Below, piece by piece: positions 8,370 to 16,590 of a DNA stretch of 64,000 bases (the stretch's first letter is position 1; each line of letters opens with the position of its first letter). Source of the stretch: Kribbella sp. CA-293567 (GTDB taxonomy: Bacteria > Actinomycetota > Actinomycetes > Propionibacteriales > Kribbellaceae); the NCBI RefSeq assembly GCF_027627575.1, contig NZ_CP114065.1, positions 1,922,001 to 1,986,000 of the forward strand, given 5' to 3'. Below the pieces are notes generated by a model. It was not told where the DNA came from and made no database searches. It was given only the letters and a program-made list of their open reading frames with translations. The translations under genes were made by a program, and so were the position numbers.

Positions 8370-9685
8370 GTGAGCGTGTTGCCATCGTCGGTGCCGGTCT
8401 GGCCGGGAGCCTGCTCGGGTGCTACCTGGCGCGACGCGGGCTGTCGGTCACCCTGTACGAGCGTCGTGCCGACCCCCGGGTGGGGCAGCCGGAGCGGGGA
8501 CGGTCGATCAACCTGGCCATCTCCGAGCGCGGGCTGGACGCGTTGCGTCGGATCGGCCTGGTCGACCAGGTGATGGCCGACGCGTTGCCGATGAAGGGCC
8601 GGATGATCCATCCGGTCGACGGGCCGCTGGACTTCCAGCAGTACAGCGCGTCGGGGGACCGGGCGATCAACTCGATCAGCCGCGGAACGCTGAACAACGC
8701 GCTGCTCGACGCGGCCGCGGCGGCGCCCGGGGTCGAGGTGCTGTTCGAGCACCGGCTGCTCGAGCTGGACTCCGCTTCCGGGGCGATGGTGTTCGAGACG
8801 CCTGCGGGCAAGGTGGAGGCGACGGCGGACGTCGTACTGGGTGCTGATGGTGCCGGGTCCGCGGTGCGAGAGCGGTTGGTGGCCGAGGGAGCCGTGCGGG
8901 ACGAGGTCGACTTCCTCGACTACGGCTACAAGGAGCTGAGCATCCCGGCGGTGGACGGCGAGTTCGCGCTCGATCCCGGCGCGCTGCACATCTGGCCCCG
9001 CGGTACGTCGATGATGATCGCGCTGCCGAACCCGGACCGCTCCTTCACCTGCACGTTGTTCTGGCCGGCCGGCAATTTCGATGCCCTCAGCAACCGTGAG
9101 TCGATCGAACGGTACTTCGCCGAGCAGTACCCCGATCTGTTGCCGTTGGCCCCTTCTCTGGTCGGCGACTACCAGCACAATCCGGTCGGCGTGCTGGGCA
9201 CCGTGCACACCCGGCCCTGGCAGGCGAACGGCCGCACCGCCCTGATCGGCGACGCCGCCCACGCGATCGTCCCGTTCTACGGCCAGGGCGCCAACTGCGC
9301 CTTCGAGGACGTGGTGGAGCTGGACCGCTGCCTCTCCGACACCGGCGGCTCCTGGGCCCGCGCGTTGCCGCTGTTCGAGCATCGTCGCCGGGTCAACGCC
9401 GAAGCGATCGCCGAGATGGCCCTCGGCAACTTCATCGAGATGCGCGACAAGGTCGCTTCGCCGGTCTTCCGGCTGACCAAGCGGATCGAGCACGCCCTCG
9501 AGCGGGCCTTCCCCGGTCGCTACGTCTCCCGCTACGAGCTGGTCTCCTTCTCCACCACCCCGTACGCCGAGGTCCAGGGCCGGGTCCGCCGGCAGCACCA
9601 GTACCTCGCCGCAGCCGGGCTTCTGGGTGCGGCAGTCCTGACCGCGGCGGCCCGAGCAGCACGAGCGGCCGGGAGGCGCCGATGA
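8366..9685 (+). CDS. kmo: Kynurenine 3-monooxygenase
   Basis: A 439-residue FAD-dependent aromatic hydroxylase converting kynurenine to 3-hydroxykynurenine with NADPH and O2. The FAD dinucleotide fold is VAIVGAGLAGSLLG at residues 5-18, and the second FAD-contact motif GDAAHAIVPFYGQGANCAFE includes D296. The C-terminal 28 residues form a short hydrophobic, Ala/Leu-rich segment ending in Arg residues, reminiscent of the membrane-targeting tail of eukaryotic KMO; membrane association is therefore possible. The ATG start overlaps the kynU stop (ATGA). Confidence 0.94.
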   Translation: MSERVAIVGAGLAGSLLGCYLARRGLSVTLYERRADPRVGQPERGRSINLAISERGLDALRRIGLVDQVMADALPMKGRMIHPVDGPLDFQQYSASGDRAINSISRGTLNNALLDAAAAAPGVEVLFEHRLLELDSASGAMVFETPAGKVEATADVVLGADGAGSAVRERLVAEGAVRDEVDFLDYGYKELSIPAVDGEFALDPGALHIWPRGTSMMIALPNPDRSFTCTLFWPAGNFDALSNRESIERYFAEQYPDLLPLAPSLVGDYQHNPVGVLGTVHTRPWQANGRTALIGDAAHAIVPFYGQGANCAFEDVVELDRCLSDTGGSWARALPLFEHRRRVNAEAIAEMALGNFIEMRDKVASPVFRLTKRIEHALERAFPGRYVSRYELVSFSTTPYAEVQGRVRRQHQYLAAAGLLGAAVLTAAARAARAAGRRR

Positions 9686-11190
9686 GCGGCACCTTGTGGC
9701 AGCCCGGGTTGCTCACCGGGCAGCCGGAGAGCGTCGGGCTGTTGCGAAACTTCGTCGGCGGCTCCTTCGTCGACGGCGGTTCGACGTTCGCGAAGGTCAG
9801 CCCGGTGACCGGCGAGCAACTCTTCGACGTCTGTGAAGCAGATGCCGGCACGGTCGACGCCGCCGTCACCGCCGCGCGGGCTGCTCTCAGCGGGCCGTGG
9901 GGACAGCTGGGGGAGCAGGGACGGGCCGTGGTTCTCCGGCGCGTGGCCGACGAGCTGGAGCGGCGCTTCGACGATCTGGTGGCCGCCGAGGTCGGTGACA
10001 CCGGCAAGTCGATCAGTCAGGCGCGGACCCTGGACATCCCGCGCGGCGCGGCGAACTTCCGTTCGTTCGCCGACTTCGCGACCACCGCGTCCACGGAGTC
10101 GTTCACCACCGTGCTGGCCGACGGCCGCCGAGCGCTCAACTACGCGGTACGCAAGCCGGTCGGCGTAGTGGCGATCGTGGTGCCCTGGAACCTTCCGCTC
10201 CTGCTCCTCACCTGGAAGGTGGCACCGGCGCTTGCCTGCGGCAACGCTGTCGTCGTCAAGCCTTCGGAGGAGACTCCGGCTTCGGCGACGGTACTGGCCG
10301 AGGTGATGGCGGCGGCCGGCGTACCGGACGGCGTGTTCAACCTCGTGCACGGCTTCGGTCCCTCGTCGGCGGGCGAGTTCCTGACCCGGCACCCGGGCGT
10401 GGACGCGATCACCTTCACCGGCGAATCCTCCACCGGTACGGCGATCGCCAAGGTCGCCGCCGACGGCGTCAAGGCGGTGTCGTTCGAGCTGGGCGGCAAG
10501 AACGCAGGCCTGGTCTTCGCCGACGCCGACCTCGACGCGGCGGTCGAAGGTTCTGTCCGGTCGGTGTTCACCAACGGCGGCCAGGTCTGCCTCTGCACCG
10601 AGCGCCTGTACGTCGAACGCCCCGTCTTCGACGAGTTCTGCACCCGGCTGGCCGCTCGCGCCGCCGAGCTCACCTTCGGCTGGCCGGCCGACGAGGCAAC
10701 GGTCAACATGCCGCTGATCTCCAAGACCCACCGGGACAAGGTCCTCTCGTACTACGACCTGGCGCGCGCCGAGGGCGCCGAAGTCCTCGCCGGCGGCGGC
10801 GTGCCGTCCTTCGGCGATGCCCGCGACAACGGTTGCTACGTGCAACCGACGGTGGTGACCGGCCTGCCGGCGAACGCCCGGACGAACACCGAGGAGATCT
10901 TCGGCCCGATCTGTCATGTCGCGCCGTTCGACACCGAGGACGAAGCCTTTGCCTTGGCCAACGACAGCCAGTACGGGCTCGCGGCCACCGTCTGGACGCG
11001 GGACGTCGGCCGCGCCCACCGGGCCGGCGCGGCGCTCGACGTGGGGATCGTCTGGGTGAACACCTGGTTCCTCCGCGATCTGCGGACCCCGTTCGGTGGG
11101 ACCAAGCTCTCCGGCATCGGCCGCGAGGGCGGCAACCACTCCCTGCACTTCTACTCCGAACTCACCAACGTCTGTGTGGAGCTGTCGTGA
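9682..11190 (+). CDS. 2-Aminomuconate 6-semialdehyde dehydrogenase (ALDH family)
   Basis: A 502-residue NAD-dependent aldehyde dehydrogenase. The catalytic cysteine is C303 in [13 protein letters not shown], and the general-base glutamate is E269 in FELGGKN. The NAD-binding segment [14 protein letters not shown] is also clear. The family name follows from context: ACMS decarboxylase and a RidA-type deaminase are in the same overlapping operon, and together they take 2-aminomuconate semialdehyde to 2-aminomuconate and on. The sequence is close to the 2-hydroxymuconic/aminomuconic semialdehyde dehydrogenase branch. It overlaps both neighbours by 4 bp. Confidence 0.9.
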   Translation: MSGTLWQPGLLTGQPESVGLLRNFVGGSFVDGGSTFAKVSPVTGEQLFDVCEADAGTVDAAVTAARAALSGPWGQLGEQGRAVVLRRVADELERRFDDLVAAEVGDTGKSISQARTLDIPRGAANFRSFADFATTASTESFTTVLADGRRALNYAVRKPVGVVAIVVPWNLPLLLLTWKVAPALACGNAVVVKPSEETPASATVLAEVMAAAGVPDGVFNLVHGFGPSSAGEFLTRHPGVDAITFTGESSTGTAIAKVAADGVKAVSFELGGKNAGLVFADADLDAAVEGSVRSVFTNGGQVCLCTERLYVERPVFDEFCTRLAARAAELTFGWPADEATVNMPLISKTHRDKVLSYYDLARAEGAEVLAGGGVPSFGDARDNGCYVQPTVVTGLPANARTNTEEIFGPICHVAPFDTEDEAFALANDSQYGLAATVWTRDVGRAHRAGAALDVGIVWVNTWFLRDLRTPFGGTKLSGIGREGGNHSLHFYSELTNVCVELS

Positions 11191-11603
11191 GCGATGCCAA
11201 GGTGGTGGCCGGCAAGGCGACGCCGCGGGGACGGTTCCCGCACGTGAAGGTCGCGGGTGGGTTCGCGTACGTCTCGGGGACGTCGAGCCGCCTGCCCGAC
11301 AACACGATCGCGGGCGCGTCGGCCGACGAGTTCGGGACCACGACGCTGGACATCCGGGAGCAGACGCGGGCGGTGCTGGAGAACATCCGCGACATCCTGG
11401 CCGCCGTCGGGGCCGGTCTCGACGACCTGGTCAGCGTCACGACGTACCTGGTGTCGATGAACGACTTCGGCGGCTACAACGAGGTGTACGGCGAGTTCTT
11501 CGACGAGAGCGGACCGGCCCGGACCACCGTGGCGGTGCACCAGCTACCCCATCCCCAGCTCCTGATCGAGATCCAAGCAGTCGCAGCCGTACCGGAGAGG
11601 TGA
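11187..11603 (+). CDS. RidA family protein, probable 2-aminomuconate deaminase
   Basis: A 138-residue protein starting at the GTG at 11187, which overlaps the preceding stop. The sequence is that of the YjgF/YER057c/UK114 (RidA) family: [10 protein letters not shown] near the N-terminus, the central [20 protein letters not shown] helix, and the C-terminal strand [12 protein letters not shown]. RidA-fold proteins in nitrobenzoate and aminophenol clusters hydrolyse 2-aminomuconate to 4-oxalocrotonate and ammonia. The position between the dehydrogenase and the dioxygenase makes that role likely here, but general imine-deaminase activity is an alternative. Confidence 0.87.
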   Translation: MSDAKVVAGKATPRGRFPHVKVAGGFAYVSGTSSRLPDNTIAGASADEFGTTTLDIREQTRAVLENIRDILAAVGAGLDDLVSVTTYLVSMNDFGGYNEVYGEFFDESGPARTTVAVHQLPHPQLLIEIQAVAAVPER

Positions 11604-11608
11604 AGACG

Positions 11609-12127
11609 ATGGTGAACCTGGAATCGACCGACTTCCCGGAGTGGATCGAGCAGAACAAGCACCTGCTGAAACCCCCGGTGGGCAACAAGCAGATGTTCCC
11701 GACCGGCGACGACTTCATCACCATGGTGGTCGGCGGCCCGAACCAGCGCACCGACTTCCACGTCGACCCGTACGAGGAGTTCTTCTACCAGATCTCCGGC
11801 GAGCTCCGGGTGAACGTGATGACCGACGACGGCCCGGCGACCGTCGAAGTGAACGCAGGCGAGATGTGGGTGCTGCCCCGCAACCTGCCGCACTCCCCGC
11901 AGCGCGGTCCGGACTCGATCGGCCTGGTGATCGAACGAGTCCGCGAGCCCGGCGTGCTGGAGAAGTTCCGCTGGTACTGCGCCAACTGCAACGGCATCGT
12001 GCACGAGGTCGAGCTCCAGGTCACCGACATCGTCGAGGACCTCCCGCCGGTCTTCCAGGCCTTCTACGCCAGCGAAGAAGCCCGCACCTGCCCGCACTGC
12101 GACACCTTGCATCCCGGCAGAGCCTGA
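11609..12127 (+). CDS. nbaC: 3-Hydroxyanthranilate 3,4-dioxygenase
   Basis: A 172-residue cupin dioxygenase that opens the 3-hydroxyanthranilate ring to 2-amino-3-carboxymuconate semialdehyde (ACMS). The iron ligands are visible as H51, E57 and H95, numbers that match the Cupriavidus enzyme, and substrate-binding R47 and R99 are also there. Two CxxC pairs near the C-terminus (C124/C127 and C161/C164) form the rubredoxin-like second iron site typical of bacterial enzymes. The ATG at 11609 lies 5 bp after the deaminase stop, with AGAGGTGAAG as its ribosome-binding site. Confidence 0.95.
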   Translation: MVNLESTDFPEWIEQNKHLLKPPVGNKQMFPTGDDFITMVVGGPNQRTDFHVDPYEEFFYQISGELRVNVMTDDGPATVEVNAGEMWVLPRNLPHSPQRGPDSIGLVIERVREPGVLEKFRWYCANCNGIVHEVELQVTDIVEDLPPVFQAFYASEEARTCPHCDTLHPGRA

Positions 12128-13134
12128 TGCCCCGAGCGGTCGACGTCCACACCCATCTCGTTCCCAAGGGCTGGCCGGAGCTGACGGCTGCTTGCGGCGG
12201 AGCGGACTGGCCGTGGTTGCGGATCGACTCCGAGCGCGACGCGATGATCATGATCGGGGAGACCGAGTTCCGGCCGGTCGGCGCGCAGGCCTGGGACCCC
12301 GCGACCCGGCGCGCCGATATGGATGCCGACGGCATCGATCTTCAGGTGGTGTCGCCGACCCCGGTGTTCTTCGCCTACGAGCGGCCGGCCGATCAGGCCG
12401 TCAAGGTGGCCAGGATCTTCAACGACCTGACCCTGGAGACACTTGCCGGGGACAACAGACTGGTGCCGTTCTGCCAGGTCCCGTTGCAGGATCCCGACGC
12501 CGCCTGCGCAGAGCTCGACCGCTGTCTGGCGGCCGGGCACGTCGGGGTCGAGATCGGCAACCACGTCGGCGACAAGGACCTCGACGACGCGGGCATCGTT
12601 GCCTTCCTCAAGCACTGTGCGGAGGTCGGCGCGCCGGTGCTGGTGCATCCGTGGGACATGCCCGGCGGTCCGCGGCTCGACCGGTGGATGGCACGCTGGC
12701 TGACCGGGATGCCGGCCGAGACGCACCTTTCGCTGCTCGCGATGATCCTTGGCGGTGCCTTCGACGAGTTGCCCGAGTCGCTGCGGATCTGTTTCGCCCA
12801 TGGTGGTGGCAGTTTCGCCTTCTGGCTGGGCCGGGTGGAGAACGCCTGGGAGCGCCGCGGCGACGTCGTACGGGGGAAGTCGCAGTATCCGCCCAGCCAC
12901 TACGTCGGGCGGTTCTCCGTCGACACCGTCGTCTTCGAGCAACCCGCGCTGCGGCTGCTGGTCGACACCCTCGGCGAGGACCAGGTGATGGTCGGCAGTG
13001 ACTACCCGTACCCGCTGGGTGAGCGCCCGGTGGGCGAGGTTGTTCGGCGGGCCGACTGGCTCTCGGCCGCCCAGCAGGCCAAGCTGCTGTCTGACAACGC
13101 GCTACGTTTCCTGGGACCGAACTTGGAGGCCTGA
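12127..13134 (+). CDS. 2-Amino-3-carboxymuconate-6-semialdehyde decarboxylase (ACMSD)
   Basis: A 335-residue amidohydrolase-superfamily (TIM barrel) enzyme that removes CO2 from ACMS, diverting it from quinolinate to aminomuconate semialdehyde. The zinc-binding H8 and H10 are in DVHTH, H174 in VLVHPWDMPGG, H225 in FAHGGGSFAFWLGR and D292 in GSDYPYPLGE. These match the ACMSD family, and so does the length. The ATG at 12127 shares one base with the stop of the dioxygenase gene, so the two are translationally coupled; this makes sense because ACMS cyclises spontaneously if not decarboxylated. Confidence 0.95.
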   Translation: MPRAVDVHTHLVPKGWPELTAACGGADWPWLRIDSERDAMIMIGETEFRPVGAQAWDPATRRADMDADGIDLQVVSPTPVFFAYERPADQAVKVARIFNDLTLETLAGDNRLVPFCQVPLQDPDAACAELDRCLAAGHVGVEIGNHVGDKDLDDAGIVAFLKHCAEVGAPVLVHPWDMPGGPRLDRWMARWLTGMPAETHLSLLAMILGGAFDELPESLRICFAHGGGSFAFWLGRVENAWERRGDVVRGKSQYPPSHYVGRFSVDTVVFEQPALRLLVDTLGEDQVMVGSDYPYPLGERPVGEVVRRADWLSAAQQAKLLSDNALRFLGPNLEA

Positions 13135-13869
13135 ATGTCTGAGGACCGCTCCGTGCTCAGCCGCGAGGCCGGTGATCCGGACGAAGAGCTTCAGTACGGC
13201 AGGTATCCGGAGCAGATGGTCGACGTCTGGCATGCCGAGAGCGACCGGCCGGCGATCGTCTTCCTGCACGGCGGCTTCTGGCGCCCGGAGTACGACCGGA
13301 TGCACGCCCGGCCGCTCGGCGAGGCGCTGGCCGGCGAGGGCTGGCCGGTGGCTTCGATCGACTACCGGCGCGAGCCAGGGCAGCCTGATTCGACCACCGG
13401 CGACGTACGCGACGCACTCGACAAGCTGCCCGACCTGATGGACCTCGGCGCCGGCTTCGTGCTCGTCGGCCACTCCGCCGGCGGCCAGCTCGCGCTGTGG
13501 GCGGCATCGACCTTCAACCCTCTCCGGCTGCGCGGCGTGGTCGCCCTGGCCCCGGTCGCCGACCTGCTGATGGCCGACCAGCTCGGCCTGGACCAGACCG
13601 CCGTACAGGACTTCATCGGCGGCGGCGTACGCAACGACCTCGACCCGACCCACCTGCCGGCCCCGATCATGCCGGTCTCCATCGTGCACGGCACCGCCGA
13701 CGCCCGGGTCCCGCTCGCCGTCTCCGAGTCCTACGCCGCCGCCCACCCGACCGCCCGACTCGTCCCGGTCGAGGGCGCCGGCCACTTCGAACTCATCGAC
13801 CCACTCACCGACGCCTGGACCCACGTCACCACAGAGATCGCCAGATACGCCGGCTGGGCCCAGCAGTAG
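13135..13869 (+). CDS. Alpha/beta hydrolase, probable kynurenine formamidase
   Basis: A 244-residue alpha/beta hydrolase. The oxyanion motif HGGFW is at residues 45-49, as in animal-type arylformamidases (HGGYW). The nucleophile is S114 in VGHSAGGQ, with Asp in GTADARV and His in GAGHFELID completing the triad. The ATG follows immediately after the ACMSD stop codon, making it the last gene of the kynurenine operon. Hydrolysis of N-formylkynurenine to kynurenine and formate is the fitting role. No tryptophan 2,3-dioxygenase is in the window, so the first step must come from elsewhere or kynurenine must be imported. Confidence 0.85.
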   Translation: MSEDRSVLSREAGDPDEELQYGRYPEQMVDVWHAESDRPAIVFLHGGFWRPEYDRMHARPLGEALAGEGWPVASIDYRREPGQPDSTTGDVRDALDKLPDLMDLGAGFVLVGHSAGGQLALWAASTFNPLRLRGVVALAPVADLLMADQLGLDQTAVQDFIGGGVRNDLDPTHLPAPIMPVSIVHGTADARVPLAVSESYAAAHPTARLVPVEGAGHFELIDPLTDAWTHVTTEIARYAGWAQQ

Positions 13870-13899
13870 CCCGAACCGCGGCAGAGCCCGATCGAACCG

Positions 13900-14574
13900 T
13901 CAGGGGCGTTTGACGGCGGCGAGGAGGCCGTTGCTGATCGGGAGGAGGGCCGAGGTCAGGTCGTCGTTGTCGCGGATGGCGCGGATCAGGTCGCGGACGG
14001 CCGTCGTCTCGGGGTCGCGGTGGGACGGGTCGGCGACGCGGCCGCGGTGCAGGGCGTTGTCGAAGGCGACGACGCCACCGGGGCGGAGCAGGCGCAGGGC
14101 CTCGTGCAGGTACGCCGTGTACTCGCGCTTGTCGGCGTCGCAGAAGACCAGGTCGTAGTGGCCGTCGGTGAGCCGGGTGACGACGTCCAGCGCGGAGCCC
14201 GCGATCAGGCGGAAGCGGTTGGACGGTACACCGGCGTCCAGGAAGGTCTTGCGGGCCAGGCGCTGGTTCTCCGCGTCCAGGTCGACCGTGGTCAGCGTGC
14301 CGTCGGTGCGCATGCCCCGCAGCAGCGCCAGGCCGGAGACGCCCGTGCCGGTACCGATCTCGACGACCGCCTTGGCGCCCACCGCGGCGGCCAGCAGGCT
14401 CAGCGCGGAGGCCGCGCCGGGGCCGATCGCTGTGATGCCACTGTCCTCGGCGCTCGCCCGTGCACCGGTGACGACCTCGTCCTCACCGGTGTAGTCCTCG
14501 GCGTAGGCCCAGGACGTGGGGTCGATGCCCGTGGCGATGATGCCCTCCCTGATCGATGCCGCTGCGGTACTCAT
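13900..14574 (-). CDS. Class I SAM-dependent O-methyltransferase (Rv1220c-like)
   Basis: A 224-residue methyltransferase of the catechol/caffeoyl-CoA O-methyltransferase fold. The SAM-binding motif VVEIGTGTGVS is at residues 70-80, and the DLVFCDADKREY segment holds the metal/acceptor-site Asp residues. The substrate is unknown. In M. tuberculosis the related gene Rv1220c sits next to sigE on the opposite strand; here sigE is about 5 kb away, with inserted genes between. It is convergent with the kynurenine operon, 30 bp apart. A catechol-like product of aromatic metabolism is a possible substrate, but this is speculation. Confidence 0.88.
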   Translation of the reverse strand: MSTAAASIREGIIATGIDPTSWAYAEDYTGEDEVVTGARASAEDSGITAIGPGAASALSLLAAAVGAKAVVEIGTGTGVSGLALLRGMRTDGTLTTVDLDAENQRLARKTFLDAGVPSNRFRLIAGSALDVVTRLTDGHYDLVFCDADKREYTAYLHEALRLLRPGGVVAFDNALHRGRVADPSHRDPETTAVRDLIRAIRDNDDLTSALLPISNGLLAAVKRP

Positions 14575-14731
14575 CTGGCCGAAGCCTAGCGTCCCGCAGC
14601 GTCCGGGCCATGCCTCACGCGCTGACGTTGCGCACTCTTGCTCGTAACTTCTAGACCTGAGCAGATATGATCGTGTTGACTAGGCAGCAATCACCCGTCG
14701 AAGGAGGTGCGGACAGATGTCAGGCCAGTGC

Positions 14732-15514
14732 TCAGGAGCGGATGACGTCGATTCCGGCTTCCTTGAAGATCGCCAGCTGCGACTCGTCGGCCTGCGCGTC
14801 GGTGACGAGCGTGTCGATCTCGCTGAGCTCGCAGATCCGGGCGAAGGCGCGCTGGCCGAGTTTGCTGGAGTCGGCCACCACGACCACCTTGGCGGCCCGG
14901 CTGACGATCAGCTGGTTGATGTTCGCCTCACCCTCGTGGTGGGCGGTGGCGCCGGTGTCGTCGATCCCGTCGACGCCGATGAAGGCGATGTCCAGGGACA
15001 GGTCGGCCAGGATCCGGTGCGACAGCGGGCCGATCATCTCGTACGACTGCGGCCGCGCGACGCCGCCGGTCAGCACCATCTTCACGTGCGGCCGGACGAT
15101 CAGCTCGTTGGCGATGTTCAGCGCGTTGGTGACGAGGGTGAAGGCCGGCTCGCCGTGCTCGGCGGACAGCTCCGGCCGGGTCGCCAGCGTGCGCGCGACC
15201 TCGGAGATGGTGGTGCCACCGTTCATCCCGATCACCATGCCGCGCCGGACCAGCGTGGCCGCGGCCTGCGCGATCCGCTGCTTCTCCGAAGCAAAACGCG
15301 CAGTCTTGTAGCGCAGCGGCAGATCGTAGGAGACCGCGTTGGCGACCGCGCCACCGCGGGTACGGGTCAGAAGTTGCTGCTTTCCCAGGTGGTCCAGGTC
15401 GCGCCGGATCGTCGCCGCGGAGACGTGCAGCTGCTCCGCGAGCTCGTCGACATCGATCGCGCCCTTTTCCGCGAGCGCTTCGAGCAACGTATTCAGGCGT
15501 TCATAACGCTTCAC
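14732..15514 (-). CDS. DeoR/GlpR family transcriptional regulator
   Basis: A 260-residue repressor starting at the GTG at 15514, which has a GAAGGGGGAG ribosome-binding site just upstream (15521-15530). The N-terminal winged helix is RYERLNTLLEALAEKGAIDV followed by LAEQLHVSAATIRRDLDHL, the DeoR signature. The C-terminal domain is the sugar-phosphate sensor, with NGGTTISEVA and FIGVDGIDD motifs. It is divergent from a SIS-domain sugar isomerase gene across 101 bp that hold three phased TTCGA boxes. A ligand such as an amino-sugar phosphate is inferred from that neighbour. Confidence 0.92.
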   Translation of the reverse strand: MKRYERLNTLLEALAEKGAIDVDELAEQLHVSAATIRRDLDHLGKQQLLTRTRGGAVANAVSYDLPLRYKTARFASEKQRIAQAAATLVRRGMVIGMNGGTTISEVARTLATRPELSAEHGEPAFTLVTNALNIANELIVRPHVKMVLTGGVARPQSYEMIGPLSHRILADLSLDIAFIGVDGIDDTGATAHHEGEANINQLIVSRAAKVVVVADSSKLGQRAFARICELSEIDTLVTDAQADESQLAIFKEAGIDVIRS

Positions 15515-15568
15515 CCGGGGCTCCCCCTTCACACAATCGGTCAGCCGGACGGCTGCCGGTTGGCACCA

Positions 15569-15593
15569 TTCGATCACGTTCGAGCAGTTTCGA
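15569..15593. promoter_or_regulatory. Three TTCGA boxes with exact 10-bp spacing (DeoR operator candidate)
   Basis: TTCGA occurs at 15569-15573, 15579-15583 and 15589-15593, one helical turn apart, in the 101-bp gap between divergent deoR-type and SIS-isomerase genes. DeoR-family repressors often bind repeated TTCG-containing half-sites, so this is a probable operator controlling both genes. Confidence 0.6.
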
Positions 15594-15615
15594 CCATTAC
15601 ATCTCCGGAGACGAC

Positions 15616-16515
15616 ATGACCGACACGCCCCTTTTGGCCGACACGCCCTTCGTGAGCACCGAGATCGCCACCCAGCCCGAGCTGTGGCGGCGGGTGTCCG
15701 CCGGTTTCGCGCAGTACGGTGGCGCACTGCCCGAAGCGGGCCAACGCGTCGCGGCCGTCGGTTGCGGCACCTCGTGGTTCATGGCGATGGCGTACGCCGC
15801 GCTGCGCGAGGATCTCGGCCAGGGCCTGACGGACGCGTTCGCCGGTTCGGAGTTCCCGGCCGGCCGCGAGTACGACGCGGTGGTGGTGATCAGCCGCTCC
15901 GGTACGACGACCGAGGTGCTCGACCTGATCCGCGCCACCGAACTGCCGACGATCGCGATCACCGCGACGCCGGGTTCGCCGATCGTCGAGCTGGCCGACC
16001 ACACGATCCTGCTCGACTTCGCCGACGAGCAGTCCGTGGTCCAGACCAGGTTCGCCACTACAACGTTGGCACTGCTGCGCGCTTCGCTCGGTGAGGACCT
16101 GTCGCAGGCCGCCGCGGACGCCGAGGTGGCGCTCACCGTCGACGTCGACGCGCTGGCCGAGCTGGAGCAGGTCACCTATCTCGGCACCCGGTGGACCATC
16201 GGGCTGGCCCACGAGGCCGGGCTGAAGCAGCGCGAGGCCGCGTCGGCCTGGACCGAGGCGTACCCCGCGATGGACTACCGGCACGGCCCGATCGCGATCG
16301 CACAGCCCGGCCGCGGCGTCTGGATCTTCGGCGAGCCGCCGGCGGACCTGCTCGACGACGTCACCGCCACCGGCGCCACGATCGTCCACCACGCCGAGCT
16401 CGACCCGATGGCCTCCCTCGTGGTGGCCCAGCGGGTGGCGGTCGCGAAGGCGATCTCCCTCGGCCTCAACCCCGACCAGCCGCGCAGCCTGACCCGCTCC
16501 GTCATCCTCAGCTGA
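15616..16515 (+). CDS. SIS domain sugar isomerase/deaminase (AgaS/GlmS-like)
   Basis: A 299-residue protein made of two SIS phosphosugar-binding domains, without the glutaminase domain of GlmS. Typical motifs are AAVGCGTSWFMAMAYA and the phosphate-binding ISRSGTTTEVLDL. A C-terminal EAYPAMDYRHGPIAI segment resembles the catalytic region of GlmS/AgaS proteins. It probably isomerises or deaminates an amino-sugar phosphate such as galactosamine- or glucosamine-6-phosphate. It is controlled, by inference, by the divergent DeoR regulator. A strong hairpin follows the stop codon. The N-terminus has a short duplicated phrase (TPLLADTP FVSTEIATQP). Confidence 0.87.
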   Translation: MTDTPLLADTPFVSTEIATQPELWRRVSAGFAQYGGALPEAGQRVAAVGCGTSWFMAMAYAALREDLGQGLTDAFAGSEFPAGREYDAVVVISRSGTTTEVLDLIRATELPTIAITATPGSPIVELADHTILLDFADEQSVVQTRFATTTLALLRASLGEDLSQAAADAEVALTVDVDALAELEQVTYLGTRWTIGLAHEAGLKQREAASAWTEAYPAMDYRHGPIAIAQPGRGVWIFGEPPADLLDDVTATGATIVHHAELDPMASLVVAQRVAVAKAISLGLNPDQPRSLTRSVILS

Positions 16516-16523
16516 CCTGATCT

Positions 16524-16562
16524 TCGTCGGGCCAGGCCGCGTCCTGCGGCCGGGCCCGACGA
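16524..16562 (+). terminator. Hairpin terminator after the SIS isomerase gene
   Basis: Perfect 10-bp arms at 16524-16533 and 16553-16562, with a second stem CCGC/GCGG inside, begin 9 bp after the SIS gene stop. It separates that gene from the SRPBCC gene starting at 16591. Confidence 0.75.
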
Positions 16563-16590
16563 GCTTCCGCTGGTCTGACATCCTCACCGG

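Noticed and set aside
8300..9598. Long open frames antisense to kmo and many other genes, some over 400 codons.
   Set aside because: In DNA of this GC content, antisense frames stay open by codon bias. Their translations are Arg/Gly/Pro-rich and show no family features, while the opposite strand encodes recognisable enzymes.
14717..15619. A 300-codon plus-strand frame that follows a good ribosome-binding site.
   Set aside because: Its translation has the composition of a shadow of the DeoR gene and continues past the DeoR start; only the initiation signals are kept as a finding.
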